Below are positions 1-10,550 of a stretch of DNA of 64,000 nt, one piece after another. The stretch comes from Acephala macrosclerotiorum (Eukaryota > Ascomycota > Leotiomycetes > Helotiales > Mollisiaceae). The position numbers and the translations under genes are program-made. The notes under the pieces were generated by a model. That model was not told the origin of the DNA. It saw only the letters and a list, made by a program, of their open reading frames with translations, and ran no database searches. Every line of letters begins with the position of its first letter. Positions within the stretch are counted from its first letter, which is position 1. The stretch lies in the NCBI GenBank assembly GCA_014904845.1, contig MU119302.1, forward strand, positions 117,166-181,165, given 5' to 3'.

Positions 1-2
1 AT

Positions 3-176
3 GAAAGTCCAATACCAGGAGCATCACGGCTAGCTGATTGTTTTGGCATTCGAGGGACATTGGAACTCGATTGGTTTGCAACTGACTGTTGTGATGGACA
101 GGGCTGCGAAGAGGACCTAGGTTTGTCGTTTGCGGACTTCCTCTGTTTTTTTGCCATGACTCTTAACTGTTCTTAG
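3..176 (+). CDS. Possible 3' end of a truncated gene
   Basis: The frame beginning at base 3 stays open to a TAG at 174-176 and encodes about 57 residues with protein-like composition (acidic, Cys-rich segment with CCDGQGC). No start is visible because the window begins here. I do not recognise the family. It could equally be chance open sequence; codon use alone does not settle it. Confidence 0.25.
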   Translation, partial: ESPIPGASRLADCFGIRGTLELDWFATDCCDGQGCEEDLGLSFADFLCFFAMTLNCS

Positions 177-1294
177 GTATTCAGAAGAGGGGTCAGCCAC
201 TGTAAGTTGAAGTTATTGCTCCCTCGTTGGAGAGATGGAATGAAGATGTTGTATAAGACTTCGACAAACGGGCGGGCAGATATGACACGGATGATATTTG
301 AGGTGGTATGACCACGCGGCACCAATCAGTGATAGTCTTCGGATATCAACGAGACAAGCCAACGACCAACGCAATTGTCGCCTTCCGAATAACCTTGGCA
401 AATGACGATAGAGCGATGAGGCAGCTGCGCGTATCGCATAGTTGAGACGTGAGATTGTGTAGGGTAGTTGAAGGGATCCAATTATATCCTCCCCCGCCAC
501 ATTTAGGCACCGACATTCTTTCAATTCTCAAAAGATACATTTCCGAGAAAGGATGTACATCGCCCTTGATTATCTCCCTTGATCGCCTCTTTCATCCGCT
601 ACATCTATGACCACTGACCGTCGCCGACACTCGACCCGATCAAGAATCTATTCACAACACACAACCTAGATCTTGTACTCAAAATACTTGAGGTTCTCGC
701 AGGATATGAAGGTGAAGATGAAGTAGGCGGTAGTTGGAGGAAAGTATGGTCTGTTGTTAAGAGATTCCGCAGGGTGCTCTAAACAGCCCACTAGGAAACA
801 AGGACTTGGGTGCTACAATGGTGGGAGAGCTTCGTGTTGTTGGAGGGTTCTGGATTGTCTAATATGGAGGGTGTTGATGTGGAGGATGCTTGATGTGGAC
901 GATGTATTGTATCCTGCCGCCAAGCCCCCCAAGACTCTTCAAATGACAGATTCGAGTCTGTCCAAGCACTACCCTCGTCTTGCAGTATTGCGGCCATTAT
1001 TTGCTTTGCATCTCTTCCGCTAGCCTGGTGCTTACCTTCGGGTTGTAAGCCAGCTATTCTCGCCATTTATAATCGCCGATGGACTTCAGGAGAGTCACTA
1101 TGATAACCTGAGGGTGCTGCAGTGCTCCTTTCGTATTGAAGCTGATATCCTAGTAGTCTTACTACTCTGCTGGTGTCTGGGGGTTCCGTAGAGGCGACAT
1201 TGCACGAAGGCAGTGCTGCAGTCGAGAACGGGCTTGGATAGGCAGGCTTCGTGGAGCCAGCGACTCGTCCAAAAGCCCTCTACACGCCCAGCTT
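177..1294. other. No gene supported
   Basis: Several short ORFs exist on both strands but none has a recognisable domain, a coherent exon chain or clear conservation clues. The minus-strand stretch around 791-1331 may belong to the 3' part of the BTB-like remnant that ends at 1295, but I could not build a convincing splice path. Confidence 0.5.
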
Positions 1295-1684
1295 TCATCG
1301 TCTCATCATTGCTGAATTCGCTACCCCCCATACTTGCTTCAGCAAGCTTCTGTGTATATCGTACTTGGGCCGCGGAAACTCTCCAGGAAATACCCAGTCA
1401 CCATTTTCAAAAACCTCAGGGATTGCATGTTGCACAATCCAACCGACCCATAATCGTCTTAGAGGTGAGCGGGGCAGCGAATTTTCGTATATGAATGGCA
1501 TGAGCGAAAGGGGTACGGCTCTGGTACTGTCGCGTTTGAAGGTTAAAGCGTAAAGAAGTGGTTGTTGAACCGACGACACCTGAAGATAATCTGCAAGAAA
1601 AAAGAACTTACACAGTAAAACCAAACCTCTCCAAGCCCAACCACCATTATGGCTCGGCCCTTCCGCCGGCGCGAGGCTTACCAA
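1295..1684 (-). pseudogene. BTB/POZ-type protein, C-terminal fragment
   Basis: A 129-residue minus-strand frame carries two pieces typical of fungal BTB/POZ proteins after the BTB fold: a helix segment like KFFFLADYLQV followed by PFIYENSLPRSPLRRLWV, which matches the usual (F/Y)xYENTxxxSPLRRL pattern. The N-terminal half that would hold the BTB fold itself is missing upstream, where the sequence turns into AT-rich, RIP-like DNA at about 1700. I therefore read it as a remnant cut off by repeat insertion or mutation. A similar but separate BTB remnant lies at 49966-50516. Confidence 0.4.
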
Positions 1685-1699
1685 GTGGAAAGCGACGTA

Positions 1700-1829
1700 G
1701 CTCCAGTTTTTACATTCTATAGTTAAATATAGCCTTCGACTTACCGAGATTTTTCGATTAATATAAGATTACTAAACAAATTACAAGGTACGGAAAGAAC
1801 AATTTCAATAAATGTAGTACAAAAAATAT

Positions 1830-1861
<32 letters not shown>

Positions 1862-2060
1862 TTTTAAATTCAAAAATGGAAAATTTTCAATAATAAATAA
1901 AACGAATATATTTACGTTTGTTTATAAATTTTTAAAACTTTGAAATATTAATAAATTCAATTAAAACTATTATTTTAATTAGAATATTATATTTTTATAA
2001 TTATTGAAGTTTTACTACAAAGCTATAATAATCTGATTCTACTTTTATTTTATTTTCAAA
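1700..2060. repeat. AT-rich RIP-like block with TTTA microsatellite
   Basis: Base composition falls sharply to A and T, with many of the few remaining C and G bases in CpG pairs. It includes a tetranucleotide run of TTTA units at about 1827-1864. This looks like a fully degraded repeat copy. No coding potential is visible. Confidence 0.6.
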
Positions 2061-3845
2061 TATGCTTAACCTCAAGCGGAGGCACAGTACGGAGATACTT
2101 TATGGCGCTTTTAACATTTCTTAATTCACTCACGATTAAAATTTTATTGCTTTCGGTAGATGAGGAAGAATCTACGATCAACCTCAATTTTTCATATCTG
2201 GGTAATCGGAGGCTGCGCCTTCAAGGCAATTCTAGGAGGCACTTTCATCGCGGCTAAATCCTTTGGCAAGTCAGCCTCAATCAAATGAATGCTGGATACT
2301 TAAGCATTACTCTCCGGAAAATTCACGCCTAACGCCTCACGCACCGCAATGTATCGTTTCTTTCACACGAGTCGTTGAGTTCATCCTATACCTGAACGTC
2401 GGTCTAGAGGATTTATATTTGGCAAAGTGGGATGTTCAAATATCAACTGAACATCGAGCAATGTCCCTGCGCGGCTTCTGTTCTGGGTAGTGATGTCGCT
2501 TTAAGACGATGATGACCGTTTGTTCGAGGTGCTAAACAGAGTCGATAAGTTGTAATTTGAATTAAGCTCAGACTCCCTGGGAAGAAGGGTTAGAAAGATC
2601 TGATTTGAAGCAATTAGATGGAAGAAAACTCGTAGATTTCATAATGTTGATTTCGAGTGTCCCAAAATTTCCCGAGCCCCTGAGTCGGCGGCCCCTGAAA
2701 CACCGAAGCGAGCCCCTCGAACCTTAGCAAAGCTCACCATTGTAAACCACTTTGAAATTTTGTCTTGCAAAGACGTGAGAACAGATGTGAAGTTGATACA
2801 TTTGGTTCAGAAGCACATTGTTCAATTGCTTCGGTAATATGGTAGAATAATTCTATCTCGAACCTACTGTATCAAAGCTGGCAAGTGTTGGCTAGTATTC
2901 GGAGTCAACGGCCGAGGCAAGGCAATTTGAAGCAATGTGGCACTTTACAGCTAGTTTGAATTCAATACAGGAAGGCAATGTCGCCGTCTTTTTTCCTCTA
3001 ACGATTTTCTTGTTTTCGAATAATAGAATAAACAATGCACAAAGGACTTGGAGAAGAGCAACATCACTATTTTATTATTTCCGCGAAACAGGAGAACTTG
3101 CATTCCATGAACGGATCAAAAAATTGGACGTAAGTAGCTCGATGATGTCCATTCCCACCGCAGTGTGAAGAAAGTGGCGTGGAAGGCCTGAAACTGGAAT
3201 GGAATTTCTAGCACGTTGGCGGACGACATGCTCAGTGACATTGATTAGAAGTATGATGTGGGAGGCCTCGGGTTACTAATATGGCCAGGTGGCGATAACA
3301 TTCAAGGCTGGCAAGATTCGTGTCCATAGAAATCGGGCGTCCATATTAGTGAGTTAGGAGGCCTCACTTTAGTTCGGCTATGCTTCCATTCAGGTCTTCT
3401 ACTTGGTGCTTGGGGGAAATAACCCATGCCCCGCCTTGATCTATAGATGCCACAACAAGGGGTACTGACTAATAAGGCTGCTAGAACCCAAGGTTTTGTG
3501 GGGGCGAACCTGCTAGAAACACACTTCAGGGTAGGGTTTTTTTTTATCCTGCATACAAGCTGCGCGTCCGCATCCGAAATTCAGTGGAGGCCTCACCACG
3601 ATTTACGGTGCATATAATGTCACTTTCGCCCATACCGTTTTCTCCTGCGCAGCAACAATTCATTGTATCTAAGAGAGTTTACTACCCATTTTGGAAGCCG
3701 CTTGGCGGCCTCCTACTATCCAAGGTCTCGACGCCTTGGTTTTCTCGGCTGAGAAGCCACTTTTTGTTTTGCAGAAGTCCGCCGCGCGGACGGCGGACTC
3801 TGCGCGGGCGTCGAGAAGATCCATCAGAACTTGCCCGAGATCATG
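2061..3845. other. Gene-poor segment, GC palindrome near the transposon
   Basis: No gene recognised. The octamer GAGGCCTC or close variants recurs between about 3180 and 3595, and a GC-rich inverted repeat (7-base arms, 8-base loop) sits at 3777-3798. An ORF at 3584-3916 runs through this into the transposon end; it has no domain, but its frame is the same as the zinc-finger exon beyond the element (see findings). Confidence 0.45.
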
Positions 3846-3847
3846 TA

Positions 3848-3879
3848 CGGAGATCGCGGCATAAAGTGACTGGATTACA
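3848..3879 (+). repeat. Left terminal inverted repeat
   Basis: These 32 bases are the exact reverse complement of 5962-5993. The outermost bases are CGGAGATCGCGG, preceded by TA. Confidence 0.85.
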
Positions 3880-4599
3880 GGGCATAATTTTGTGCATGCA
3901 CTATAAGGCCCTGTAAGCCACTTTTCGATTGGAATAATCACCGTCAAAGGCTCTTGTTTTTGAGAATATATTCATTATTTAGTACACAGCGAGCTTCTTT
4001 TTACTTTTCTTTTTTCTCTTTTTATACTTATTGCCTCTTTTTAAGCGGATGATTTTTTTAATGTGATAAGAGATCCTTTCAATTTACTCTTGAATTATAC
4101 TTTGAGACAAATCAGTTCAATACTTTTTTTATTTAGCTCTCAATTTCACTTTGCTACTAGTAGCACTTTTTTTAGTAGTCTCTTTCTTCATCTAGAACTA
4201 ATACTACTCAATTATATTTAAGTTTGAAGAGTTAATTGGTCAGATTATTTTTATGATTTACTACAAATTATAAACTTTTTATTAATATTTAAAAGTATAA
4301 GTAAAAGTATTATTCTTTTGAATTTGAGTATTTAATTTGCTTTTTTTATATTTAATTGCAAAAAGCAAAAACTTCTTAATTAGAATATGCTTCTAATATT
4401 TGTACTAATTGATACTATTGCGTTTAGTTTTCACTACAAATATCTCATTCTTTTTATTATGAACTCACTTTTTTCTCTTATTACTAGGCCTTTTTTTATG
4501 CTCTTTAATCTAGTTTTCTAATTACTTTTTTTGTGCTGTTTTTTACTTTTTTTTGTTTGTAGATTCAATTTTAGCGTTTCTAGCGTTCAAATCAATTTT

Positions 4600-5235
4600 T
4601 TTCTCAGTTCTCTCAACAATTGTTTCTTTTTTTTAGTAGTAATAAGGCCTTTTTTTATCGTAGTTAAATGAGCTTTAGAATATGAACTTAAAGAAGCCTT
4701 TTTATCTTCTTTTGATTATATGTTTGTAGAAAGTTTTATACGATTTTTTTTACATTCTTTTTTTCTTTTTTACAGCTTTTAATTGAACTAAAATTTCATT
4801 TATAAAAATGATATTTTTTTATTTTTTTAAATTCTAATTTTTTCTTTTTTAAATACTAAATAAGTTTTTGCTTTTTACTCAATTTAATCAAACTTAGTTT
4901 GACTATTAATTTGCATTGATTATAATTTTTTGCTTTCAAGATTTTCTATGCAATTTTAGATGTTACGTGATAGTCTCGTTTTTTTATTTTTTTTGAGATT
5001 TTTTTACAAGAGAAATCGCGAATTATTAAATTCTTAGTGAAAATTTGTAAAATGTAAACAATTACTTTATTTGAAATTGCTAATCGATTAAATCTAGAAG
5101 TATTAGTCATATAGTGAGTCTCAAGAATCATTTGATAGTTTTTAGAAGTCTTAAAAATCTACTTTTTTTCTCTAGTTATTACTTGAAGAGTGTATAATCG
5201 GTTTTTGTTTATTCTAGTAATTTTTGTAATTCTAG
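4600..5235 (-). pseudogene. Tc1-type transposase remnant
   Basis: No long ORF survives, but the minus strand in one main frame shows segments in the order expected for a Tc1-like transposase: RFNRLAISNKV with a following helix, a KKIKKRDYHVTSK segment (helix-turn-helix region), KNYNQCK, SKKQKLI-stop-YLKKKK, then LEFKKIKKYHF where intact relatives have an E-x-W-K-x-V-I-F-x-D-E type motif. Stops replace expected Trp or Glu/Gln codons, as RIP would produce. The assignment rests on order and spacing of short matches rather than on strong identity. Confidence 0.5.
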
Positions 5236-5961
5236 TCATTGGAGCACCGTTACTTAGTATAGTAATTGCTTTAATTCTGGTTTCAATAGTGTGTTCTTTG
5301 GTGCTTGGTTGATAAGCAAAGGAAAGTAATAGTAGTAGAAGTTTGACGCTAAAGAAAATAGAAAGTAGAAAGACTAAAACAACGAGCGACGATAGTAAAA
5401 TAAAAATATATTTTTATTTTTTATTTTTATTATCAATATTTGATAATTCGTACTATTCATTTTTATTATTCTCTCTAATAGCATTTTCTTCTTTTTTTCT
5501 TTCTTTAAAACAAGAGTTTAAATTAGAGAGTTCTAATTTATTATCAGATAAATTATAGTCTAAATAATCAAAAAATGAAATATAAAGTATAGATTGAATT
5601 AGAGCTATAATAGACAAAAGTACTTGAGTACACATAGAAAACTGAGTGAGAATTGATGTATTATCGTTCAAAAAACTTTTTTTTTAACTCTCACTACTTT
5701 ACGGTACTTACCGCTCTTTTTCTTGCAGACTGATTAGTCTCACTAAACTCCCCGCGTTTTCAGCGCTCGAGCGCTGAGATTTAGAGCCTCAGGCTCTATT
5801 GTTACAAGGGGGAATGGTCTAATAGAGAGTCATAATACAAAGAAGCCACAGGGGACGTGCTTACAGGGCATCTTATAGGGTCTTTAAGGGAACTGTCGGA
5901 TAAGAGTCCCTAATTAGGCCAGCTGACAGGCCCTCTCCAGTGGACCATGATAATAAGGCCT

Positions 5962-5993
5962 TGTAATCCAGTCACTTTATGCCGCGATCTCCG
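5962..5993 (-). repeat. Right terminal inverted repeat
   Basis: These 32 bases are the exact reverse complement of the left end at 3848-3879 and are followed by TA at 5994-5995. Confidence 0.85.
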
Positions 5994-6022
5994 TACGGGA
6001 GCTAGTTCATTGGGACGGACAT

Positions 6023-6718
6023 TTGCATCGCGAAAGTCTCGACCCCCTCGATACTCCTTGGTTCCCGTTTGACTTTACTTTGAATTATCTATCTTCCAGC
6101 GATCCTCTTTTCTTCGAAGCTGCAGCCGGACTGCAGCCTGATAATATTTCCCCAATTCTCCTCTCCGAACAGCTACCCGATAATACCAATTCACTTGTTG
6201 CTCCTTCCGAAAAGGCCGAGTCCACTGTGGACGCAACACCATCGAGTCATCCTGCTTCTCCCGATCCTGCAGCTTTAATAGCACCAATTTCAACAATTGA
6301 ATGCACCTGGCCATCATGTACCAAATCCTTTGCGTCCATGACAGAGTATAAGTAAACCTCTCATGCCTCCTTAACTACACACATTTCCTAATAAGCTTTC
6401 AGTCACCACTTCAAGAATCACTCCAAGCCCTTTACCTGCCCACATTGTCCGGCTCGCCACGCTACGAAACGTCATCTCGACCGACATATCAACGAGCGCC
6501 ACAGCCATGATGAGAAGTACTACTGTCCCATACAAAACTGCAAACGGTCACGCATGGGTGGACAACCATTTCTTCGGGTAGAAAACTGCAGGAGACACGT
6601 GATCAAGGTTCACAAAAATGAAGGACACGATGGAGCTAATGTGAGAGGGCTAGATATGGATGAAGCGACCAAAAAGATTCGAGAGGCGAGGAAAGTAGGC
6701 AAAAGGTCTCATGAATGA
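6023..6718 (+). CDS. C2H2 zinc-finger protein, 5' end unclear
   Basis: Two exons (to 6351 and 6403-6718) are joined over a 51-base intron with GTAAAC donor and TTTCAG acceptor. The spliced frame holds three C2H2 fingers: CTWPSC..HHFKNH, CPHC..HLDRHINERH and YYCPIQNC..RRHVIKVH, followed by a basic tail ending KVGKRSHE. The N-terminal 100 residues are acidic and rich in Pro and Ser, as in many fungal regulators. There is no in-frame ATG before the fingers; the open frame reaches back into the transposon end at 5993, and 6023 is a TTG, not a true start. Either an upstream exon exists beyond the element or the gene lost its start to the insertion. It could regulate the adjacent metabolic genes (inference only). 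Confidence 0.65.
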
Positions 6719-6919
6719 ACGAATCTTTTTGGAGTTTTATGCACTTGATTTAGGTTTTGAACGCTAATTTTCTCCTGATGTTCGATTTCCAACTTTTAAG
6801 TGCAAAGCTTTTCTGCTCCTTTTGGTAAGTTTTTACACTTTTAGTTATCTTTTCTCAGCGCCCTTTGTTTTGCAGGACGCTGAAGCAAGGCACATGAACC
6901 CGCTGTTGTTAGCCAAAGA

Positions 6920-7740
6920 TCACAGCTTCGGCGGCCTGCCAGTGGAAGAGGTGATACCTCCGTCCACCACAACCTTTTGTCCCGTGATATACTTCGCCTC
7001 ATCTGAGCACAAAAACAGTGCTGCGTTCGCCACATCCCATGCGTCACCCATCCTTGTCATCGGTACCTGTTGATTTCTTATCTTCATGAACTCTTCACTT
7101 CCATCATTCTTCGCATATCTCTCCACCATTGCCTTCGTATATGGTGTATCCATAAGTCCGGGCACAACTGTGTTCAATCTGACTCCTTTCTCCGCATAAA
7201 TGACCGCCGTCGCTTTCATGAATTGCATGATTGCCGCTTTCGTTGCCGAGTATCCAACCTGTGGCTTTCCAATATATCTCATGCCAGCAATACTCGCAAT
7301 GCTGACCACCGCTCCACTTCCCTGCGCCTCCATGATGGGTAACACATGGTGACACAAAAGATAGACACTCTTGAGATTCAGCTCCACCTGGGAATCCCAA
7401 ACTTCCTCCGACATCGTCGCCGGACAACCAGGCTCTGATCTTCCGACATTGTTAACCAAGATATCGATTCGACCATGCTTCTCCATGCAAGCATCAATCA
7501 ATGCCTTGACTAATGCTGAAGATGTAACGTCCGTCTCCATTACATCACAAACGCCTCCTTCCTTCTCATCCTGTTCTTCATCACTATCGCCGACTCCAAA
7601 CTCCTATTCCCACCAAATACCTTCCAACCCTGTCTCGCAAACAACACCGCAATCGCAGCCCCTATTCCCCAAACCCCACTCTCGCTATCAGCTTGTCCGA
7701 GACCGGTGATCAACACCACTTTGCCATCAAGTCTGAGCAT
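6920..7740 (-). CDS. Short-chain dehydrogenase/reductase with one frameshift
   Basis: A classical SDR: N-terminal LDGKVVLITG and GIGAA (cofactor loop, with an insertion between the two glycine clusters), NNVG, VVSIASIAG with the catalytic Ser, YSATK with catalytic Tyr and Lys, and a C-terminal GQKVVVDGG. About 270 residues, normal for the family; it should be a cytosolic NAD(P)-dependent oxidoreductase acting on a small alcohol or ketone. Between residues 45 and 66 the frame breaks: the downstream frame extends back with GGVCDVMETD, so one base is missing or in error near 7581-7600. No GT..AG intron with a branch point fits well there. It starts 431 bases from the divergent dehydratase gene, so a shared promoter is likely. 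Confidence 0.75.
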
Positions 7741-8171
7741 GGTCTCCTACTGAAAATGATGATATAGTGTAACTTCACTAGGAGAGTTATGTGAGTCGGA
7801 GATCAGTTGATGTTTGCTTGGGACTGGGTATTGTCAGCTGGATTGTAGGGCTGAGGAGGTGAGATGAGGTCGGTTATGTGTTGACCCCTTTTGCCTCGGA
7901 TGAGGTTCCGTCACGCGCGGGATTTCCGTTGCACAACATGGTGCAGGAACGGATTTTCCGGTGGCGTGGACTGTGTAACTTGAGTTTGGGTTTGTATATA
8001 TCGAATGAGATGGACGTGCTCAGTTTGTCTTAGAGCTTAGTAAGTCCAGGAAGTTCCAAAAGAAACTTTTTTGAAAGCTTTGAAGTGAATCGCGGAGTTC
8101 TACCCGAACCTCTCACCCTGCGGGGCCCCACCTTTCGACTACCCTAGTGAATTAACGGCATCTCGCTCAGA
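7741..8171. promoter_or_regulatory. Divergent promoter region, SDR and dehydratase
   Basis: A 431-base non-coding gap lies between the start codons of two divergently transcribed metabolic genes. A TATATA stretch near 7996 is the only obvious core-promoter-like sequence. No operator could be assigned. The arrangement suggests co-expression, which is inference. Confidence 0.5.
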
Positions 8172-10391
8172 ATGGCGACTCACTTCACTTCTTATAAACT
8201 TCATTCGAAGGAATCCAGCCCTCCAACACGCTCATCTTCACAACGCTCACTACGACCAAGTCAACAATCAATTTCACAGGAATCGATACCCCGCAGCACA
8301 AACCTCCCTTTCTGGCCCATCACCCACCGCGAAGACCCCCAACGATCCCAACCACAACCTCTCAAAATGGAAGAACCCAAAGAATTCCAACCGCCTACAA
8401 ACGGAGTCAAGAAACCAGAAAATAACGACTACGACCTTACCCAACCCCTTCAAACAGGCACCGGTCTCCGCTCCGGCCTCACCTCCTACGGCGACGCACA
8501 CTTCTCCCTCTTCCTACGAAAAGTATTCATCAAAGCCCTCGGCTACTCCGAAGACTCCCTCTCTCGCCCTATCATCGGAATAATCAACACTTATTCGGCA
8601 CTCAATCCTTGCCACGCAAACGTCCCCCAGCTGATCGAGGCGGTAAAGAGAGGCGTGCAGTTAAGTGGGGGATTGGCGGTCGAGTTTCCTACTATTAGTT
8701 TGCATGAGAGTTTCAGTAGTCCGACGAGTATGTTTTTGAGGAATTTGATGAGTATGGATACGGAAGAGATGATTAAGGCGCAGCCGTTGGATGCGGTGGT
8801 TATGATTGGTGGTGAGTTCTGAGCTGTTTGAGATTAAATGTGACAATAAAGTTGATGGGAAGTAGGTTGTGACAAGACGGTTCCTGCCCAATTGATGGGT
8901 GGGATTTCGGCTAATAAGCCGGTCTTGCCTCTTGTTACTGGTCCCATGATGCCGGGTAGTTATCGGGGCCAGAGACTTGGTGCTTGTACGGATTGTCGAA
9001 ACAATTGGGCTGCTTTCCGAGCAGGTACTCTTGATGTTGAAGACATCGGAAATCTTAACGAGGAGCTCGCACCAACTGTAAGCATCCTCTAAAAATAATT
9101 CAAGTCATGTTATTAACATGAAACAGGCTGGTACATGCGGTGTCATGGGAACAGCAAGCACAATGGCTTGCATCACTGCAGCCCTGGGCTTCATGCCTCT
9201 CCGCGGTGCCTCAGCACCAGCCGTATCATCGGCCCGTCTTCGTATCGCTGAGGAAACTGGCACGAACGCAGTGTCTGTCGCAGCTGCTAAGCGAACTCCT
9301 CAAGAAATGCTCACCAAAGAGTCTTTCTTGAATGCCATCACCGTCCTGCAAGCCATCGGCGGTTCCACTAACGCCGTCGTCCATCTGATGGCTATCGTCA
9401 ATAGACATCCCAAATTATCTGGGGAGATCACTTTACAAACCTTCGATGATATTGGAAGAAAAACCCCTCTTCTAGTCGATTTAAAGCCAAGTGGTGACAA
9501 GTAAGCCGCCCTTCTCCTCTCACCTTTGCCTCCTTCCCGACATCCTCTAGCCTCCTTATAAGCTAACACTCTAAAAGCTACATGACAGACTTCCACAACG
9601 CTGGCGGCATGCTCGCCCTCCTCCACACCCTTACGCCACTCCTCCATCTAGAAGCGATGACCATCACAGGCCAGACTTTGGGTCAAGTACTGGATGAGAA
9701 TCCTTTCCGCACATTCCAGTTTTCAACAGAAATCATTCGCCCGCTCACCAACCCTCTCTATCCCTCTTCCTCCCTCGTCGTTCTATCAGGGAATCTAGCA
9801 CCAAAGGGATGCGTAATGAAAGCTTCAGCTTCAAAAGATCGTCGTTTACTATCTCATTCAGGCCCAGCCGTCGTGTTTAAAAATTCCTCGGATTTAGCGA
9901 TGAGAATTGATGATCCGGATCTGGATGTGACGAAAGATTCCGTGCTGGTTTTGCAAGGAATTGGTCCAATTGGGAACCCGGGGATGCCGGAGGCGGGAAT
10001 GATTCCTATCCCGAGGAAGCTTTCTGGTCAAGGAGTTACAGATATGTTGAGGATTTCGGATGGGAGGATGAGTGGTACGGCAGGAGGGACGATTGTTTTG
10101 CATGTTAGTCCTGAATCTGCTGTTCCGGAGAGTGTGCTTGGGGTTGTTAGGGATGGGGATTGGATTGTTTGTGATGTCGAGAAGGGGAGTTTGAGGTTGG
10201 ATATCTCGGATGAAGAGATTGAGAGGAGGATTGCCGAGCGAAAGATAGTGATGGAGAGTGACAAGGAAGGAGTGTGGAAGCAGAGGAAGGCGAGGAGGGG
10301 GTATAGGGGCCTTTATGAGCGTTGCGTCAATCAGGCCCAGGAAGGAGCTGATTTCGACTTCCTGACTGCCGCTGGACCTGGTGAGGAATAG
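8172..10391 (+). CDS. IlvD/Edd family dehydratase (sugar-acid type)
   Basis: Four exons (8172-8811, 8866-9077, 9127-9500, 9578-10391) splice to 679 residues with canonical GTGAG/GTAAG donors. Three Cys positions expected to hold the iron-sulfur cluster are present: NPCH (Cys147), GCDKT (Cys215) and GTCGVMG (Cys288). The C-terminus (RRGYRGLYE..VNQAQEGADFDFL) is typical of the branch that dehydrates aldonic acids such as arabonate, xylonate or galactonate to 2-keto-3-deoxy acids, rather than of mitochondrial dihydroxyacid dehydratase. The first 65 residues are Ser/Pro/Arg-rich and unlike the family; Met66 (8367) may be the real start, or the extension may be a targeting sequence. The frame is intact. 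Its neighbours are oxidoreductases, which fits a sugar-acid route; the substrate cannot be read from sequence. Confidence 0.85.
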
Positions 10392-10467
10392 GTGAGGAGG
10401 ATTCAAGAAGAGTACGTTTGCACATTGTGACTTATGGGTGGATCGTTGAGCGTGGGAGGAATGCTCT

Positions 10468-10550
10468 GCGGTGGCTTTTTCATTGTCCAACATATGGGCG
10501 GGGACATTGAGCATGGGCTGGGCACTTTGCGTTGCGGTGGCTTTTTCATT
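10468..10550. repeat. Short duplicated 17-mer
   Basis: The same 17 bases (GCGGTGGCTTTTTCATT) occur at 10468-10484 and 10534-10550, each preceded by a related GAGCRTGGG stretch. It is a small local duplication between the convergent 3' ends of two genes, and may include transcript-end signals. Confidence 0.5.

Larger units (their letters stand above)
3848..5993 (-). mobile_element. Tc1/mariner-type DNA transposon, RIP-degraded
   Basis: The element is 2146 bases long, with 32-base perfect terminal inverted repeats, and each end is directly flanked by TA (3846-3847 and 5994-5995), the target duplication of Tc1/mariner elements. The ends keep normal GC content, while the interior (about 3960-5690) is very AT-rich and full of stops. 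Conceptual minus-strand translation around 5235-4600 still resembles a Tc1-type transposase: helix-turn-helix-like residues, then NYNQCK, and further on a degraded stretch aligning with the first catalytic Asp region. An inverted repeat also lies just inside the left end. It is certainly inactive. The outer boundaries rest on the TA rule and could differ by a few bases. Confidence 0.75.

Noticed and set aside
791..1066. A 91-codon minus-strand ORF with protein-like composition
   Set aside because: No domain, no splice path to the BTB fragment upstream, and an overlapping plus-strand ORF of the same length argue for chance.
7540..7640. An intron in the SDR gene starting with GTATTTGG to explain the frame change
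   Set aside because: A 50-base GT..AG stretch exists but has no branch point and would delete the conserved end of the second beta strand; a single-base frameshift explains the data better.
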